Part shown: positions 1 through 12,132 of the stretch, piece by piece
Numbering within the stretch: position 1 is the first letter of the stretch
Layout of the letters: each line of letters begins with the position of its first letter
From: Brachypterus glaber
Taxonomy: Eukaryota; Arthropoda; Insecta; Coleoptera; Kateretidae
Assembly: GCA_958510825.1 (NCBI GenBank)
Contig: OY294046.1
Coordinates: forward strand, 6,138,001-6,202,000
Length of the DNA stretch: 64,000 nt
Reading direction: 5' to 3'
Notes under the pieces: generated by a model
Told to the model about the DNA's origin: nothing
The model's input: only the letters and a program-made list of their open reading frames with translations
The model's database searches: none
Made by a program: the position numbers and the translations under genes

Positions 1-598
1 CAAAATGGCTATTCCATACGTGTTGTAGACTATACTTTTTCTTCGACTGCAAATATGAAACACTGTATGGCTTTTTGCGGACAAGGTTAAAAACAATGTT
101 TTTTGTGACTCGACATTGTAAATGCAACACATATTTGTAAATAAAGCAATTAATGTTATTTAATAATGTTATCAAATCAGTACTTAAAAAACAGATTTAT
201 TTAATTTTAGCACATATTTACAAATTATAATGCAAAAATTGAATGTTATGTCAGATTGTTGTGACATATATCAGGTTTAAATATTTAACAATAGATGGAG
301 CAGTTTTAATTTTTTTAACTAAATTGATAAAAAACTGGTCAAATATTAAGAAAAATTATTAAACTTTATGTAATTTTATCGCAAAACTTTAAATTGCATT
401 AAATTATTCAATATTTCATGGTAAAATATATTAATTTTTGCTAATTTTGCTACAGTTTTCTTTACTTTTATAAACAAGAGATGACACTACTGCTCATTCT
501 AACACTTGATACGGAATATTCATACCCTATCTAGAGCTAGAATGGATTTATCTGTGTTTGAAAAGAGTGTGTATTTGCTTACATTCTAAGGCAGTCGT
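1..598 (+). repeat. Dispersed repeat R1, copy a (left end missing)
   Basis: This matches the copies at 10609-11300 (same strand) and 37412-38013 (reverse). Landmarks run in the same order in all of them: ATACGTGTTGTAGACTATAC, then TTTGTGACTCGACAT, then TTATGTCAGATTG, then TCTAGAGCTAGAATGGAT, then TTGCTTACATTCTAA. There is no open frame, no tRNA-like promoter and no clear terminal inverted repeat, so the class is unknown. The copy runs directly into a second partial copy at 599. Confidence 0.75.
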
Positions 599-1230
599 AT
601 TTTTTGTGACTCGACATAGTAAATGCAACAAAACACATATTTGTAAATAAAGCATTTAATGTTATTTAATAATTTTATCAAATCAGTACTTAAAAAAGAC
701 TTTTATTTAATTTTAGCACATATTTACAAATTATGATGCAAAAATTGAATGTTATGTCAGATTGTTGTGACAGATATCAGGTTTAAATATTTCACAATAC
801 GCGTTACAAGCCGTGAAGATATGTAATGCTACGCGTTACATTTTGTTTAACCTCGTACTATTCTACTTAATTAAGCATCCCCTAAGTCCAGGACTTGTTG
901 GGCTAGTAGTAGAGGGAACCACCGGCTTTAATTGACTTTCGAACCAATTTATAGGGAGTGTCCGCTTCACTTACGCATTCGCCAAATTTCAATTATTAAT
1001 TAACTGAAAAAGGCAAATCGGCACCGGTGAGAATCGAACTCACGCTATTTGTGTAGTAAACTCGCCAAGTACGACGCGGTAGTCCACTACACCAATCCTC
1101 CCATACATAGATGGAGCAGTTTTAATTTTTTGAACTAAATTGATAAAAAACTGCTCAAATATTAAGAAAAACTAATAAACTTTATGTAATTTTAACGCAA
1201 AACTAAAAATTGCATAAGTCCAAACGCAAA
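599..1230 (+). repeat. Dispersed repeat R1, copy b, partial and split by a SINE
   Basis: The sequence restarts at the TTTGTGACTCGACAT landmark of R1 and follows copy a until about 798. It is interrupted by the SINE at 838-1102 and resumes at about 1108 with GATGGAGCAGTTTTAAT. The two copies lie head to tail, so this is a tandem R1 arrangement that predates the SINE insertion. R1 similarity fades near 1215. Confidence 0.7.
838..1102 (-). mobile_element. tRNA-derived SINE, copy 1 (full length, head type 1)
   Basis: Read on the minus strand it starts with a tRNA-like head. The A-box-like segment is GGTGTAGTGGACTACC and the B-box-like segment is GAGTTCGATTCTCACC. A body of about 190 bp follows, with landmarks TTTTTCAGTTAATTAAT, GAAGCGGACACTCCCTA, AAGCCGGTGGTTCCC and TACGAGGTTAAACAAAATG. 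The same body occurs in five more copies in this window. The SINE splits an R1 repeat. Beyond its 3' end lie two direct copies of ACGCGTTACA (799-808, 831-840) enclosing 22 bp; these may be part of the tail. RNA polymerase III promotion is inferred from the boxes. Confidence 0.85.
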
Positions 1231-1970
1231 TATTGTCTTAAAATTAATTTTATTAATTTGTGTTTGACGTTCACCTATTCTCTGATAGCAGATATGTAAA
1301 ATGTATGTAAAATCAACTGATTGTCACTTTCCAACTGCTGTCATAGCAACAGATGGAAAATAAGCACTAACTACTTACTAGGTAGAAAGTTCATACATAC
1401 TTTAATTTTTAGTTTTTTGAAGTAAAATAATCTGTTAAATCAATTTTTTTTTAATCTAGTATTTTTTTAATAGAAGAAATGAAAATCGTTTTAATGGTTT
1501 ACAGAAGATAAAATATAATTTTATATTAAAAAGTACATCTTATTTTCAAAAAAAAAATATGTATTTATTTTTTGGTTTTACATTATATTAGACGTACTAA
1601 ATATGTCTTATAATATATTTTTTTTCAACCAATTGATATGGCGTGAAAGGGGGAGTGGGGGTTTTGACACTTTGTGATAAGGGAATGAGCCAAAAATGTG
1701 TGACATAACTTATGGACGAGCTCAACTAACGCAAAAACAGTGATCTGTTTTAATTGGGCACACCCGGTATACAACGCATCTGTTAAACTTCATAATTGGG
1801 TTTTCAGGCCTCGTCTATCGGCCACTCAACTAACAAAGAATCATTTTGCGCACTTGTTACATAAATTATGGTTTCGCATGCCTTTTAGACTGAAAAGAGT
1901 ATCCTTTGCACTGTATTATACAATTATGATATATGTCAATAGCAAATAAGCCTCGAAGATATCGTCGGCT
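1231..1970. other. Unassigned AT-rich stretch
   Basis: I see no coding potential, no inverted termini and no match to other parts of the window here. It holds poly-T and poly-A runs near 1440-1640. Confidence 0.5.
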
Positions 1971-2190
1971 TACAAGTAAAAGGCACTAAGTCACTTTTTT
2001 GCAAAAATGGGATTTTTATGGCACTGTAATTAATTTTTGATGATCTATGTACAGGTAAACCGAACTAACTTCTAGGTGGACTGCCAAGGGAGTTACCCAC
2101 TATACAAAACGCACCAATTTGATTTTGATTGAAATTTTATCTGGCAATAGGCACTAAGTCACTTAGTGCACTTAGTGCGTTTTACTTGTA
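1971..2190. mobile_element. Short inverted-repeat element (MITE-like), 220 bp
   Basis: The left end TACAAGTAAAAGGCACTAAG is mirrored by the right end, whose reverse complement reads TACAAGTAAAACGCACTAAG. The CACTAAGTCACTT motif recurs inside both arms. No obvious target duplication and no open frame. The superfamily cannot be assigned. Confidence 0.6.
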
Positions 2191-2696
2191 GATTATTTCA
2201 AATGTTTCTGAACTAAGCGACTTTCTAAAAAGAGTTAATTTAAAATTATGATTTCTTGAATCATTTATATGATACAATATCGCGTTATTTATTGTACTGA
2301 CAAACGCATTCAAATTTTAACTGATAGATTATTTTAATTTTGCTCTTAAATCCTTGGTTACTACATAAGTAACAAGAATATAAGAAAAAAACTAAAGTTC
2401 GCGGCAAGTTCGGAAATTATTATTATAATTATAATTATTTATTAATTGTAAATCCGTGTTTTCACTTGGTAATTCTAAAGATTCTGGTTTTTTAATTTTA
2501 ATTTTTTTTTGAATTTTTTTTTAAATTTTTTTAAATTTTTTTTTTATTTTTTTTTGCACTTGGATATATTTTTTTAATTACGGGTATATTTAATTTTCAT
2601 TGTTTTGTCGGTTTTTTATTGTTATCAAGTAATAATAATAATTATTATAATAATAATAATTTATTACATTTACTTTTTTATAGATATATCTACATT
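2191..2696. other. Unassigned, low-complexity AT-rich stretch
   Basis: Long runs of T and A (2490-2570) and a TAA/TTA-rich microsatellite-like patch (2625-2665). No gene or repeat match seen. ACATT repeats at the right edge belong to the tail of the adjacent minus-strand SINE. Confidence 0.5.
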
Positions 2697-2926
2697 ACAT
2701 TACATTTTACATTTTGTTTAACCTCGTACTATTTTACTTAATTAGGCATCCCCTAAGTCCAGGACTTGTGTGGGTTAGTAGTAGAGGACCACCGGCTTTA
2801 ATTGACTTTCGAACCAATTTATAGGGAGTATCCGCTTCACTTAAGCCTTCGCCAAATTTCAATAATTAATTAACTGAAAAAGGCAAATCGGCGCGCCGCG
2901 GCGCTGAGAATCGAACTCACGCTTAG
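2697..2926 (-). mobile_element. tRNA-derived SINE, copy 2 (5'-truncated in the head)
   Basis: The body matches copy 1 from the TTTTTCAGTTAATTAAT landmark to TACGAGGTTAAACAAAATG. The minus-strand 5' end stops within the tRNA-like head just upstream of the B-box segment GAGTTCGATTCTCA, which is the usual result of incomplete reverse transcription. The 3' tail is a short ATGTA-type repeat at 2685-2710. A GC-rich insertion (GCGCCGCGGCGCG) lies between head and body. Confidence 0.85.
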
Positions 2927-3048
2927 GGAATTCTACCAATTCCTTTTTACAGTATGATTGTGATAATAAAAAAAATACAAGGTAGCTTTTTAACAATCAT
3001 CCTGTATCTTTTGGGTTTGTTAAATATTGCAATAATTTTTTTGTCATA

Positions 3049-3471
3049 CACGGAAAGAAATTAGTGGGCTCTGCGCTATACATTATAAGATATTTGGTAA
3101 CAGTGGCAAATTATAGTGATTTAAGCTATAGATTATAAGGGACACAATAACTAATAATGTTAAAAATAAATTGGAAACGATTATATATATTACAGACACG
3201 ATTATATTTATTACAGGCACTATTATAAATTTACAGAAATTTTAATATATTATAAAAATTATTAGCACGGACAATAATTAAATCTATTTAAGCTATAAAT
3301 GCCATACTATTTGTTATATTTTATTATTCACTAAACAATTAAAGTATTTCATATAAATTTTTACACTAACTGCCATAATTGTAAGAGAAAGCCTTGTATT
3401 TATATAATAAGCGATTATAATTTGCTTGGTATGTGTGTTATAGCGCTCCTAGCTATAATTTTTTTTCCGTG
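3049..3471. mobile_element. CACGG-ended MITE, 423 bp, TA target duplication
   Basis: The left terminus CACGGAAAGAAATTA is mirrored on the right (reverse complement CACGGAAAAAAAATTA). TA dinucleotides flank both ends (3047-3048 and 3472-3473). The interior is AT-rich with repeated ATTACAG-like motifs. The termini resemble the CACTGAAAGAAATT end of the element at 60897-61749, so the two may share a transposase source. Confidence 0.65.
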
Positions 3472-3823
3472 TATGTGACAAATACCAGATACACGTGTAG
3501 CTAGGAAATTTAATTTGTTTAAGTAATACACACCTACTTGATAAAAAAAACATTTTATTTTTGCATAAAAGTAGTAAATCCAAGTTCTTTTTAAGCAAAA
3601 CTAGAGTAGTGTGACGTTATGAAATATTACCAGGTTACATGCAATTTTTAAACCCTGTAGCATGTTAACACACCATAAACCTTGCCTTGTTCTCAATATT
3701 TTACAATTTCACGTGTAAAAGGTACTCAGTATTTATAGCAGCAAGAATACTATCCTTACAGTCAGAGAGCTGGTGAATATTTTTTGTTTTTATTATTATT
3801 TTCTCCGGGATGAATTTTTCATA

Positions 3824-4100
3824 CAGTGCGGTTCAAAATTCACCTCCCCTCTTAACTTCTAAATACTAAAATTTGATTTTTTTGATGGGTTACATTTTTC
3901 TGGGTCGCGTAAGACCACCAAACCACAGGCCAACTTTGATAACATAGTTGTAAATACAAGAAGATTATGGTTTGGGAGGGGGGAGGGGGGCAATTAAAAT
4001 CTCATGACATTTGAACACTTTGTAGTAAGAAAGTTAATAATAAAATTTGACTTATTTTATGAAAATCTTCATAAAGCATACGTTTTGTAAGACTTTTTAA
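3824..4100 (+). repeat. TACAGTGCGG repeat family, copy 1 (right end unclear)
   Basis: It begins after TA with CAGTGCGGTTCAAAATTCAC and a CCTCCCC run. Related starts occur at 34947, 60137 and 63804. All share a G-rich patch further in (here GGGAGGGGGGAGGGGGG near 3976). The right boundary was not found, and no open frame is present. Confidence 0.55.
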
Positions 4101-4328
4101 GGCACTTGTAAATAAAAAAAAGTAAAAACTATTTTATCCACGGCCGTGATTATTAGGCCTATAAACAACGGGTCTGTAAACGGTAGTAGATATTCTACTC
4201 GCGTATAATAGCCATTAATCATTCGGGTGAATACGCTACTCGCCTATCGGCTTCTGTCTTAAAATTCACATTGATTAATAGCAATAATAGCAATAATAAT
4301 TATTATATGCTCATAATATATATATTTT

Positions 4329-4690
4329 GGAAAACTGGCACCAGATTTGTAACCAGCGACCCCAAAAACCCCCGAGTACCAAGTTTCAAGCAAATCCGGA
4401 CAACTTTAAAAAATCTAATCCGCCATATTGGATCCGCCATTTTGAATTTTGGAAAGCTGACATTAGATTCGTAATCAGAGGCCCCCAAAACCGCCGAGTA
4501 ACAAGTTTCAAGCAAATCTGAGCAACTTTAAAAAACATAATCCGCCATATTGGATCCGCCATTTTGAATTTTGGAAAGTGGGCACTAGATTCGTAATCAG
4601 CGGCCCCAAAAACCGCCGAGTAACAATTTTCAAGCAATTCTGAGCAACTTTAAAAAATCTAATCCGCCATATTGAATCTGCAATTTTGAA
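4329..4690. repeat. Tandem repeat, 122 bp unit, 3 copies
   Basis: Units start at 4329, 4451 and 4573. Each unit carries ATTCGTAATCAG, a GGCCCCCAAAA-type segment, GAGTAACAAGTTTCAAGC and ends in ATTGGATCCGCCATTTTGAA. The third copy is degraded after 4660. Short frames on both strands here are by-products of the repetition. A related unit with a 123 bp period occurs at 57341-57560. Confidence 0.85.
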
Positions 4691-5674
4691 CGCTAACTTT
4701 TAAATTCTGGCCTCGGATTTAAATTCAGCGACCCAAAAACATATGATGATATCATGTTTTTTCAAAAAATCATTTTTTCAGTGCATTTTTGGAACGAAAA
4801 CTTTATTTTCACTGCACTGGGAAGGGGTTAATAAAAAATCATTTTCTTACTATTTTTTTTTGTTCTTAGATAAAGTACTTATAGTATATAGTTCTTTGTG
4901 GTTTTCCAAAAGTTAGCTAATTTGGACTTATCATCTTTGGATTCTACATGCCTCATAATTGATTATGTCTGAGTGGCATAAAGTCTATGAAAGCACAAGT
5001 CATAAGTACTATAGAAAACAATTTTCTAGCTTCTCCGAGAGCCAAAACGTGTTCTGAACAAAACGTCTTAAACAGTTTGGTCTTTATATCTTGATGGGCG
5101 TGAGTTTAATACAAAAACGCGATTATTGCGATATCTCACGAATTTTATTAAAAAAAACTTCATCCTATTTAACAGCGTAAAATTTAATCGTATCAATACC
5201 CCCATCGAAAAAGGTTGTATAGAAAATATTATCCTTTACAACGTGTTTCACCTAAGACAAATCACTCCATTAGTCGTGATGTTTTTAAACCTAAAAATAA
5301 TTCAAGGAGTTTAGATTTTGGGTTATAAGTAGAGATCGGATTTTACCGGGTCGTGACGTCAAAATCCATAGCCGGGTGCAACAAATTAATAATAATTTTA
5401 GAAAAATGTTTTATAAACAATGAAACTACTACATTTACAAATAAAAGTAAATAAATATTATAAAAAATCCCCTAACGTTTTTGTTTAAGTAAAAGAAAAT
5501 CAAAGTACATAACACATCCGAAAATTATGATTTAGTTGGACTTTTAAATAATCCAAATTTTATTTAATAGCATTTTATTTTAAAATTTTCTTTTTGGGAG
5601 AGCTAAAACTTTTTTTCATATTCTGATGCAGAATCACCTCTTAAAGTTATTGACACTATTTCAAATCTACTGTG
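4691..5674. other. Unassigned AT-rich stretch
   Basis: No gene, RNA gene or clear repeat match seen. The segment near 4725 (AGCGACCCAAAAACATATG) resembles the 122 bp repeat core and may be a decayed copy. Confidence 0.45.
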
Positions 5675-6426
5675 TACACTAAGATACATTTTTACATCCA
5701 CGTGCATGGGTAATTTACTTGCAGCTGTTGCTGATGTGAATTCACACTCGAAGCGTTAATATAAATGCGGTGTGTATTATATTTTTACATCCAGTGTGTA
5801 AAGTTTACACCAACGCGTAAATATACTTTTTACCTAAAACCCTTCAATTTATTAAAAAAAATAGAATAACCAATTTGTTATTTTTCTATTTATAAATAGT
5901 GTTTTATAGAAAAACTACGCAACAGAAAAATAAAACGTATATTCGCAATCAGCGTTACAAAAAGTACCAATGTAAAATAGAAACAGAAAACATACACAAG
6001 TCTTAACCAACACTTACCAATTATTTCTTTGAAAAGTCTAGCACACACAAAATACTACGTACGCTCTTACAAACGTAAACAATTATAATGGTCGACAGCC
6101 ACCAGACTCGATGAAGCAGGAATTCTGGCTTCTCGAGTCACGTGACCTAGCTTAACGCCCGCGATTGGCTGGCTTGTATATCACAAGTGTGATTTTTACA
6201 CTTCGGGTGTATTGTTGCTAAAGGTATGTTTATAAAAATACACTTTCTTGAGCTCCTAGTGTATTGTTGCAGAAGGTATGGATGTAAAAATATACACTCT
6301 AGGTCAAAATCACCTCACGTGTGTAGTGTCACATCAATGTTGATGTACATTTATATAAAGGTGTAAAATTTACACATTTATAAAGTGTATTTTTTTACAC
6401 CTTTTCAATGTTATTTCTTTTAGTGT
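5675..6426 (+). mobile_element. CACT-ended DNA element, copy A (752 bp, non-coding)
   Basis: This pairs along almost its whole length with the reverse-oriented copy at 60897-61749. The ends read TACACTAAGATAC on the left and TTTCTTTTAGTGTA on the right, flanked by TA. CACTR termini fit the CACTA/CMC superfamily, but only by termini. A GC-rich core (6088-6180) holds EcoRI-like and SalI-like palindromes, TCACGTGAC and TTGGCTGGCTTGTA, and is the best conserved part. GTGTAAA/TTTACAC motifs crowd both ends and could be subterminal transposase-binding repeats. No transposase frame. Confidence 0.7.
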
Positions 6427-7377
6427 ATAGTAAAATGGTTAATATTAAAAAGCAATCAATAAATCTCACGTATTTGGACAAAAAAAACTATTCAATCAAA
6501 TAAAAAATTACTCGTTTTGAATTTAATTTCATCTGACCGGATTCTATTAGTTATTGTTAACGAATAAACGTATCTAAATGCTCGTGGGAATAAGGGATAC
6601 AAGCCACTATTTCAAATAATAATGATCAGGGCCCGAGAGTCGTGGGATCCAGGCCCGGCCACCCTTACTGTTTGTAAAATTTATGATGAAAAAGAAAATA
6701 GTTTCTAGAGATTTTCGAGAATGTTGAATCCAATATTAAACATTTAAAAATCAAGATGTCGGAAGATCCGACTCGGATCCAATATGTCTGCAAAATTTGC
6801 TCAAATTTAATGGATTTTGATAAAAATGGATAATTAGTGTATTTTAAAAATACTTAAACAGTAGGTAAACATATCCTCAAATTTTATTTATTCCAAAACA
6901 ATTTTATCCTTATTTTTACTATCAGATTAACTTTTTCTAGTATTTGGCCTAAAGATGTCCCACATTGGTTAGGGACAAAACCCGGTTAAGACTTCAAGTT
7001 TAGCTTTATTTTTTTTAAACACATCACTTTAAGAACGGATAAATACATTATTAATAAACCAACTTTAATTGTTTTAAATATATTTAAAACGTTTAAAGTT
7101 GATTTTTTAAAAATAGGATAAATGTGGATTGTGTTCCTTATTCTCCCAAGCCCTTTATATGCACGAAAATAAAATAATCTACTATTAAACGTACTTTTAG
7201 CGTTCTATTCATAGACCGATGTCACCATGAAATTTTTAATCCTTTGAAAAAATAAAAACGGGCCGTGGTAGATATTTAATTCCTTTATATACTTTTGAAT
7301 ATATTGCATTTTTCCAAAAACTTAAAAAAAAGTTAAAACCAAATTAAAAAAAGTGGGTAGGCGATGCACGGTGGTCC
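6427..7377. other. Unassigned AT-rich stretch
   Basis: No feature I can support. The segment at 6620-6790 is slightly richer in GC (GGGCCCGAGAGTCGTGGG, GATCCGACTCGGATCC) but has no readable frame. Confidence 0.45.
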
Positions 7378-8218
7378 CATAAAAAAAAGTGACAAAAGTC
7401 TGCTTTTTTGCATAGGGCCATTTTTTGCATCGCTGATTACGAAAAAAATAGTAAAAAAATAAAAAAAAAAAAAAATTGCGACATTAGAGTGGTTCAAATT
7501 TTTTGAAAAATGTCCGATTTAGCTGAAATTTGGCATAAAGGCTTCTTTTGGTAATATTAATACGGACCAATGTCTAAAAACTTAAAATTCAAAATGGCGG
7601 AATAAATATGGCCGATTTATTTTTAAAATTTTGCCAAAATTCGCGAAAATAATTCATAAAGCATACAAAAATTGAGAGATTCAACCCAATCTATTATGGG
7701 TTATTATCCTTATACATACTGATAATTACTGTAAAAATTTCATGAATTTCTACTGGCTCGTTTTTTTTTTTTAATTTAGTAAAAAATATATTAAAAAATT
7801 GGTAAAATATGAGTAATTTTTTTATTCTATTCATATATTAAACAAAATTACGCTAAAATTATTACAGATTTACGAAGAAAACTATTTAGTCCCATGCATA
7901 ATTAATTATAAAAATTTAAGAAAGAAAAATCGCAACAGTAAAACGTCCAAATTGGTCATAAAAAAAAGTGACTAAAGAGTGCTTTTTTGCATAGGCCCAT
8001 GTTTTGCACCGCTGATTAAGAATTAAATTCAATAAAAAAAAACGAGCCAGTAGAAAATCATGAAATTTTTACAATAATTAGTAGTATATATAAGGAAAAT
8101 AACCCGTAACAGATTGTGTTGAATCTCTCAATTTTTGTTTGTTTTGTGCCTTATTTTCGTTAATTTTGGCAAAATTTTAAAAATAGATCGGCCATATTTA
8201 TTCCGCCATTTAAATTTT
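7378..8218. mobile_element. Inverted-repeat element with about 190 bp arms plus internal direct repeat
   Basis: The left arm (about 7583-7772) and right arm (about 8041-8218) are reverse complements with few mismatches. Both carry ATGGCGGAATAAATATGGCC, AAATTGAGAGATTCAACC and TTTCTACTGGCTCGTTTTT. A separate direct repeat, CATAAAAAAAAGTGAC followed by GCTTTTTTGCATAGG, occurs at 7378 and 7958, outside and inside the arms. No transposase frame. True outer termini are uncertain. Confidence 0.65.
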
Positions 8219-9200
8219 TAAACCGCTATAACCTCTGAACATAGAGAAGGAAAGAGAACCATTAGTCCAGCCTGCGCAAGATTATTTTGTGACAGAACGG
8301 GGCAGCGAAATGACGTAACGCAATATATCTGACCTTGCGCAGTACGCATCTCTATCAGCTGTGAAATGCTGTCAGTCGTAAAACAATTCATCACCCCAGT
8401 ATTCATTTGTCTTATCTCCAAAAATCCCCCAGTAAAAATCTTAAAATGTCCAAAAATAGAGATATGGCAAACCAATATATCTTCGAATTATTAGTAGTTT
8501 GTTTATACTGTCAGTACTGTCAGATCGTCGTTTGTTTCTGTTAATTTTTTGACTTCTACTGTGTTTTAATTGCTTTTTTGCTGAATTTGTTTATAACTTT
8601 AAACCTAACCTGTATTGTTGCTTTATGAAGAGCAAAGGGTCAATCCCTGGTGTACTCAAAGTAGGTGTACAAAATCCAGAAAGTCAAACACACCTCGAAA
8701 AATTCTTATAAAATAATTTTATAAAACTATTTCGACGTTTCTTCGTAGATATTTATTGTTTTTTGTTGATTTTTTTACAATTTTTATTTGACACACAAAA
8801 CTAAGGTTAAAAATACTCGTCAAAAACAACAATAGTAGTGCGCATGTGTAAGTTTATCTCAGATGCGATAGGCACATTTATCACAGTATTCCGCAACGGC
8901 TTTGGAGGTCTTTCCTTGTCTATGCCTCTGAACGAAGAAAGATGGGCCTACTTTTATATGGAGATTTATTTATGAAATAAAATCCTCTTTTCTTTGCCAA
9001 AGTTTGTAAACAAGATTTTTTTGCCGTATTATTAAAAATAAAAACTAATGATTTTACAATAAAAAATAAATATTTTGTTATGCGATCAATATTCATATCA
9101 TATATCATAAAAAGTAATAAGCTGTGCAGATATGTAATATTTTATTTTAAATTCCACCCCCTATTTTTAGTTATTCGGTAATATTACATACATATGCATT
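8219..9200. other. Unassigned stretch
   Basis: Single-copy looking and less AT-rich at 8220-8420, but no frame resembles a known protein. No inverted ends or repeat matches noticed. Confidence 0.45.
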
Positions 9201-9995
9201 ATAATTGAGGAGTTAACATGCAAACCGTGCTTTGTCCACTTTTTTTGGGAAACAAGTTATTAATAGATTCTTATTACTCTATGTCATTTGCACATGAACC
9301 AACCTCAGTTTTCAATTAAAACAAGAGTTTTCGTATTTAAAATAATTGTTAAAAACTAGGGTTTCAATCAGAGTGTGTTTTGTCCACTTCTCAGTTTCAT
9401 ATCAAACCATGCTTTGTCTACCTGGCCAATGGGATTGCTGATTTTCGGTCATTTGACTGCGTGTGTGTTTTCATTTAAGCTATACATGTGTAGAATATGT
9501 GGTTAAATTTTCATAAGGATCGATCCAGTGGTTGCGGAGAAATCTCGACAGTCGGCCGAAAAAAACGTTGTTTCGACAAAAACAGGATTAAAGTTTTTTT
9601 AATGAAAATTTATCAAAAAGTCTACATATACTTTCGAAAAATGTAAAAGAAAGCTATAGATTTTTTGAAAATTATAAACCAGAATGATCCCTTAATAAAC
9701 TAATTTCGTTCAAACTGAGCTTTGTCCAAGTTGTTTTCTTTCAAAACATGCTTTGTCCCCTCAGTTCAGTCAAAACGTGTTTTGTCCAATTTTATTTCAC
9801 ATTTTTTTTTTTCATATTTCTTATGTATGCATTTTGGAAAAGTATTTTAAGTATTAATCTAGAGTGTATCTGGAATCTGTACAAGCTATTAATAACAAGA
9901 AAATATTATAATTTTGTTCTAAATAAGTTTTTGTGTTTCCTGAAAAAACTTTTGGATGTGACAAAACACGGTTTGCATGTTACCTCCTCAATTAT
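9201..9995. mobile_element. Inverted-repeat DNA element with repeated TGNTTTGTCC motif
   Basis: The terminal inverted repeat is about 36 bp. The left end reads ATAATTGAGGAGTTAACATG then CAAACCGTGCTTTGTCCA; the right end is its complement with small changes. The motif CAAAnCnTGnTTTGTCC recurs near 9221, 9376, 9407, 9715, 9746, 9773 and, inverted, 9960. Such subterminal arrays are typical transposase-binding sites in hAT and CACTA elements. A short frame at 9748-10020 is not homologous to anything I recognise. No target duplication could be fixed, because the ends continue as ATAATT/AATTAT. Confidence 0.7.
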
Positions 9996-10608
9996 CAAAA
10001 TGTGGTGCTATTTGAAATAAAACTGCAAGTGTTAAAATTGAGATATCGATCTGAAATTTCTAGATAAATTGGAACACATTAAAAAGTCGTAAAAAAATAG
10101 GTATTACCCTAATGTACAATTATAACACAAAGTTAATACAAAAGTAATATAAAACTAAACTTTGATGATCATTGCAATTTACAACTCTTTTAATTACGGT
10201 ATCTCAGTAAAAGATAATGAAAGAAAACTCAAACAGCAAAGTTTTCTTTGAATTTCTGCTGTTAATTTATATCGTTTACTATTCTACGTTCGCCTATCAC
10301 AACATATATACACCAATCTTCATAAAAAACGTATAAAATAATGAATTCTCCTATAATTATTATATAATTATAGGCCTAGGTTTATTTAAACCAAAAAAGA
10401 AAAAATATACAAAAAAAAAAAACAAAAAATATCTTTTTTCAAAAAACAAAACAAAAAGTATATCAATTTTGATAAAAATATTGTAAAACATTTAAAAAGT
10501 GTATTTTTCTGGACTGTTCTGGCCTACTTATATAAGTGCTAGCTCACATACTACACCGTTTTCAATAATTGTTTACTTTAACAACTAATAAAATAAATAA
10601 TAGTATAG
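9996..10608. other. Unassigned AT-rich stretch
   Basis: Poly-A tracts at 10380-10450 and otherwise featureless. No gene seen. Confidence 0.5.
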
Positions 10609-11300
10609 TATATTCTATAACTAGTACGGAAAGTTTGTCATACGAGCCGGTAGGCGAGTATGACGGTCCCGCTGGCGCGGAATGAGTATTCTATACGTGT
10701 TGTAGACTATACTTTTTCTTCGACTGCAAATATGAAACACAGTATGGCTTTAAACTGCGGACAAGGTTAAAAACAATGTTTTTGTGACTCGACATTGTAA
10801 ATGCAACAAAACACATATTTTTAAATAAAGCAATTAATGTTATTTAATAATTTTATCAAATCAGTACTTAAAAAAGATTTTTATTTAATTTTAGCACATA
10901 TTTACAAATTATAATGCAAAAATTGAAGGTTATGTCAGATTGGTGACAAATATCAGGTTTAAATATTTGACAATAGATGAAGCAGTTTTAATTTTTTGAA
11001 CTAAATTGATAAAAAACTGGTAAAATATTAAGAAAACTAATAAATTTTATGTAATTTTAACGCAAAACTTTAAATTGCATTAAATTATTCAATATTTCAT
11101 GGTAAAATAAATATATTTTTGCTAATTTTGCTACAGTTTTCTTTACTTTTATAAACCAGAGATGGCACTACATTTGCTCATTCTAACACTTGATACGGAA
11201 TATTCATACCGTATCTAGAGCTAGAATGGATTCATTCTGTCTTTGAAAAGTGTGTGTATTTGCTTACATTCTAAATCAGTCGTAGAAAAATTATATACCA
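10609..11300 (+). repeat. Dispersed repeat R1, copy c (near complete)
   Basis: Starts around TATTCTATAACTAGTA and runs through all R1 landmarks to TTGCTTACATTCTAAATC and GTCGTAGAAAAAT. Near its left end it has a 60 bp GC-rich insert (CCGGTAGGCGAGTATGACGG) absent from the reverse copy at 37412-38013. No coding potential. Confidence 0.75.
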
Positions 11301-11333
11301 AGGCAGAGAAGAAATTTTTTATAGCCTATCGTA

Positions 11334-11899
11334 TTAAGAGTGCGAGGCTATAATAGTCTTCTCTACCGTATATTAGTTTTTTCACTATTAGCACTATTTT
11401 ACTATCTTTATTCAAATAAAATAAATTATTAACAGAAATGATATTTCTTGAAATTTTCATAAAAATTAATGACGTTTCAAAATTTAGTTTTTTTTTTTTT
11501 CATAATATTCAGCTAATTATCGATTGTATTAATTGGTAATAATTATAATTAATTATATTAAATAAATATAAAGTTATTTAAAGATATTTTCTTGGTTTAA
11601 TTAGTAAAAATTGCACAAAGAACCAAAATCTAAAGTGACAGAAATCAATTGTTCGTAAAATTTAATCCTACTAGGAGCGAAAAAATTATTATTGCTATAG
11701 GTGAAGAAAATTGATTTCACAGTCTGAAAACATGATAAATAATGGTATGTTCTACAGCTAGTAGTGAAAAAACTTAATTTTTCACTACTGTTAATATTTT
11801 ACTTTATTATCTGAATAAAAATAGGTAAACAGTGCTAGTAGTGAAAAAAATAATATTTAAAACACGGTAGAGAAGACTATTATGGCCTCGCACTCTTAA
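11334..11899. mobile_element. Inverted-repeat element, 566 bp
   Basis: The left arm TTAAGAGTGCGAGGC followed by ATAATAGTCTTCTCTACCGT (11334-11370) is mirrored at about 11863-11899. The arms continue loosely through TTTTTTCACTA..TAGCAC. An internal hairpin, GTAGTGAAAAAACTTAATTTTTCACTAC, lies at about 11760-11788. No frame and no clear target duplication. Confidence 0.7.
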
Positions 11900-12132
11900 A
11901 TCCCTCCATGATAGGCATCTCAGGATTTGATACGATTACTATAATAATAATTATTGTTGACCGATCAATAAGGAAATAGTATATTACATACCGAAGTAGA
12001 AACTCTTTAATTTCCTGAGGGAAAGTAAGTTGACCAAGGGTCTTAACGAGATTTTTATATCATAAAATCTACTTTCCATCAATCCATCTACACTCTATCA
12101 AATGGGGCATAAAGCATGCGTCATAGTCTTTT

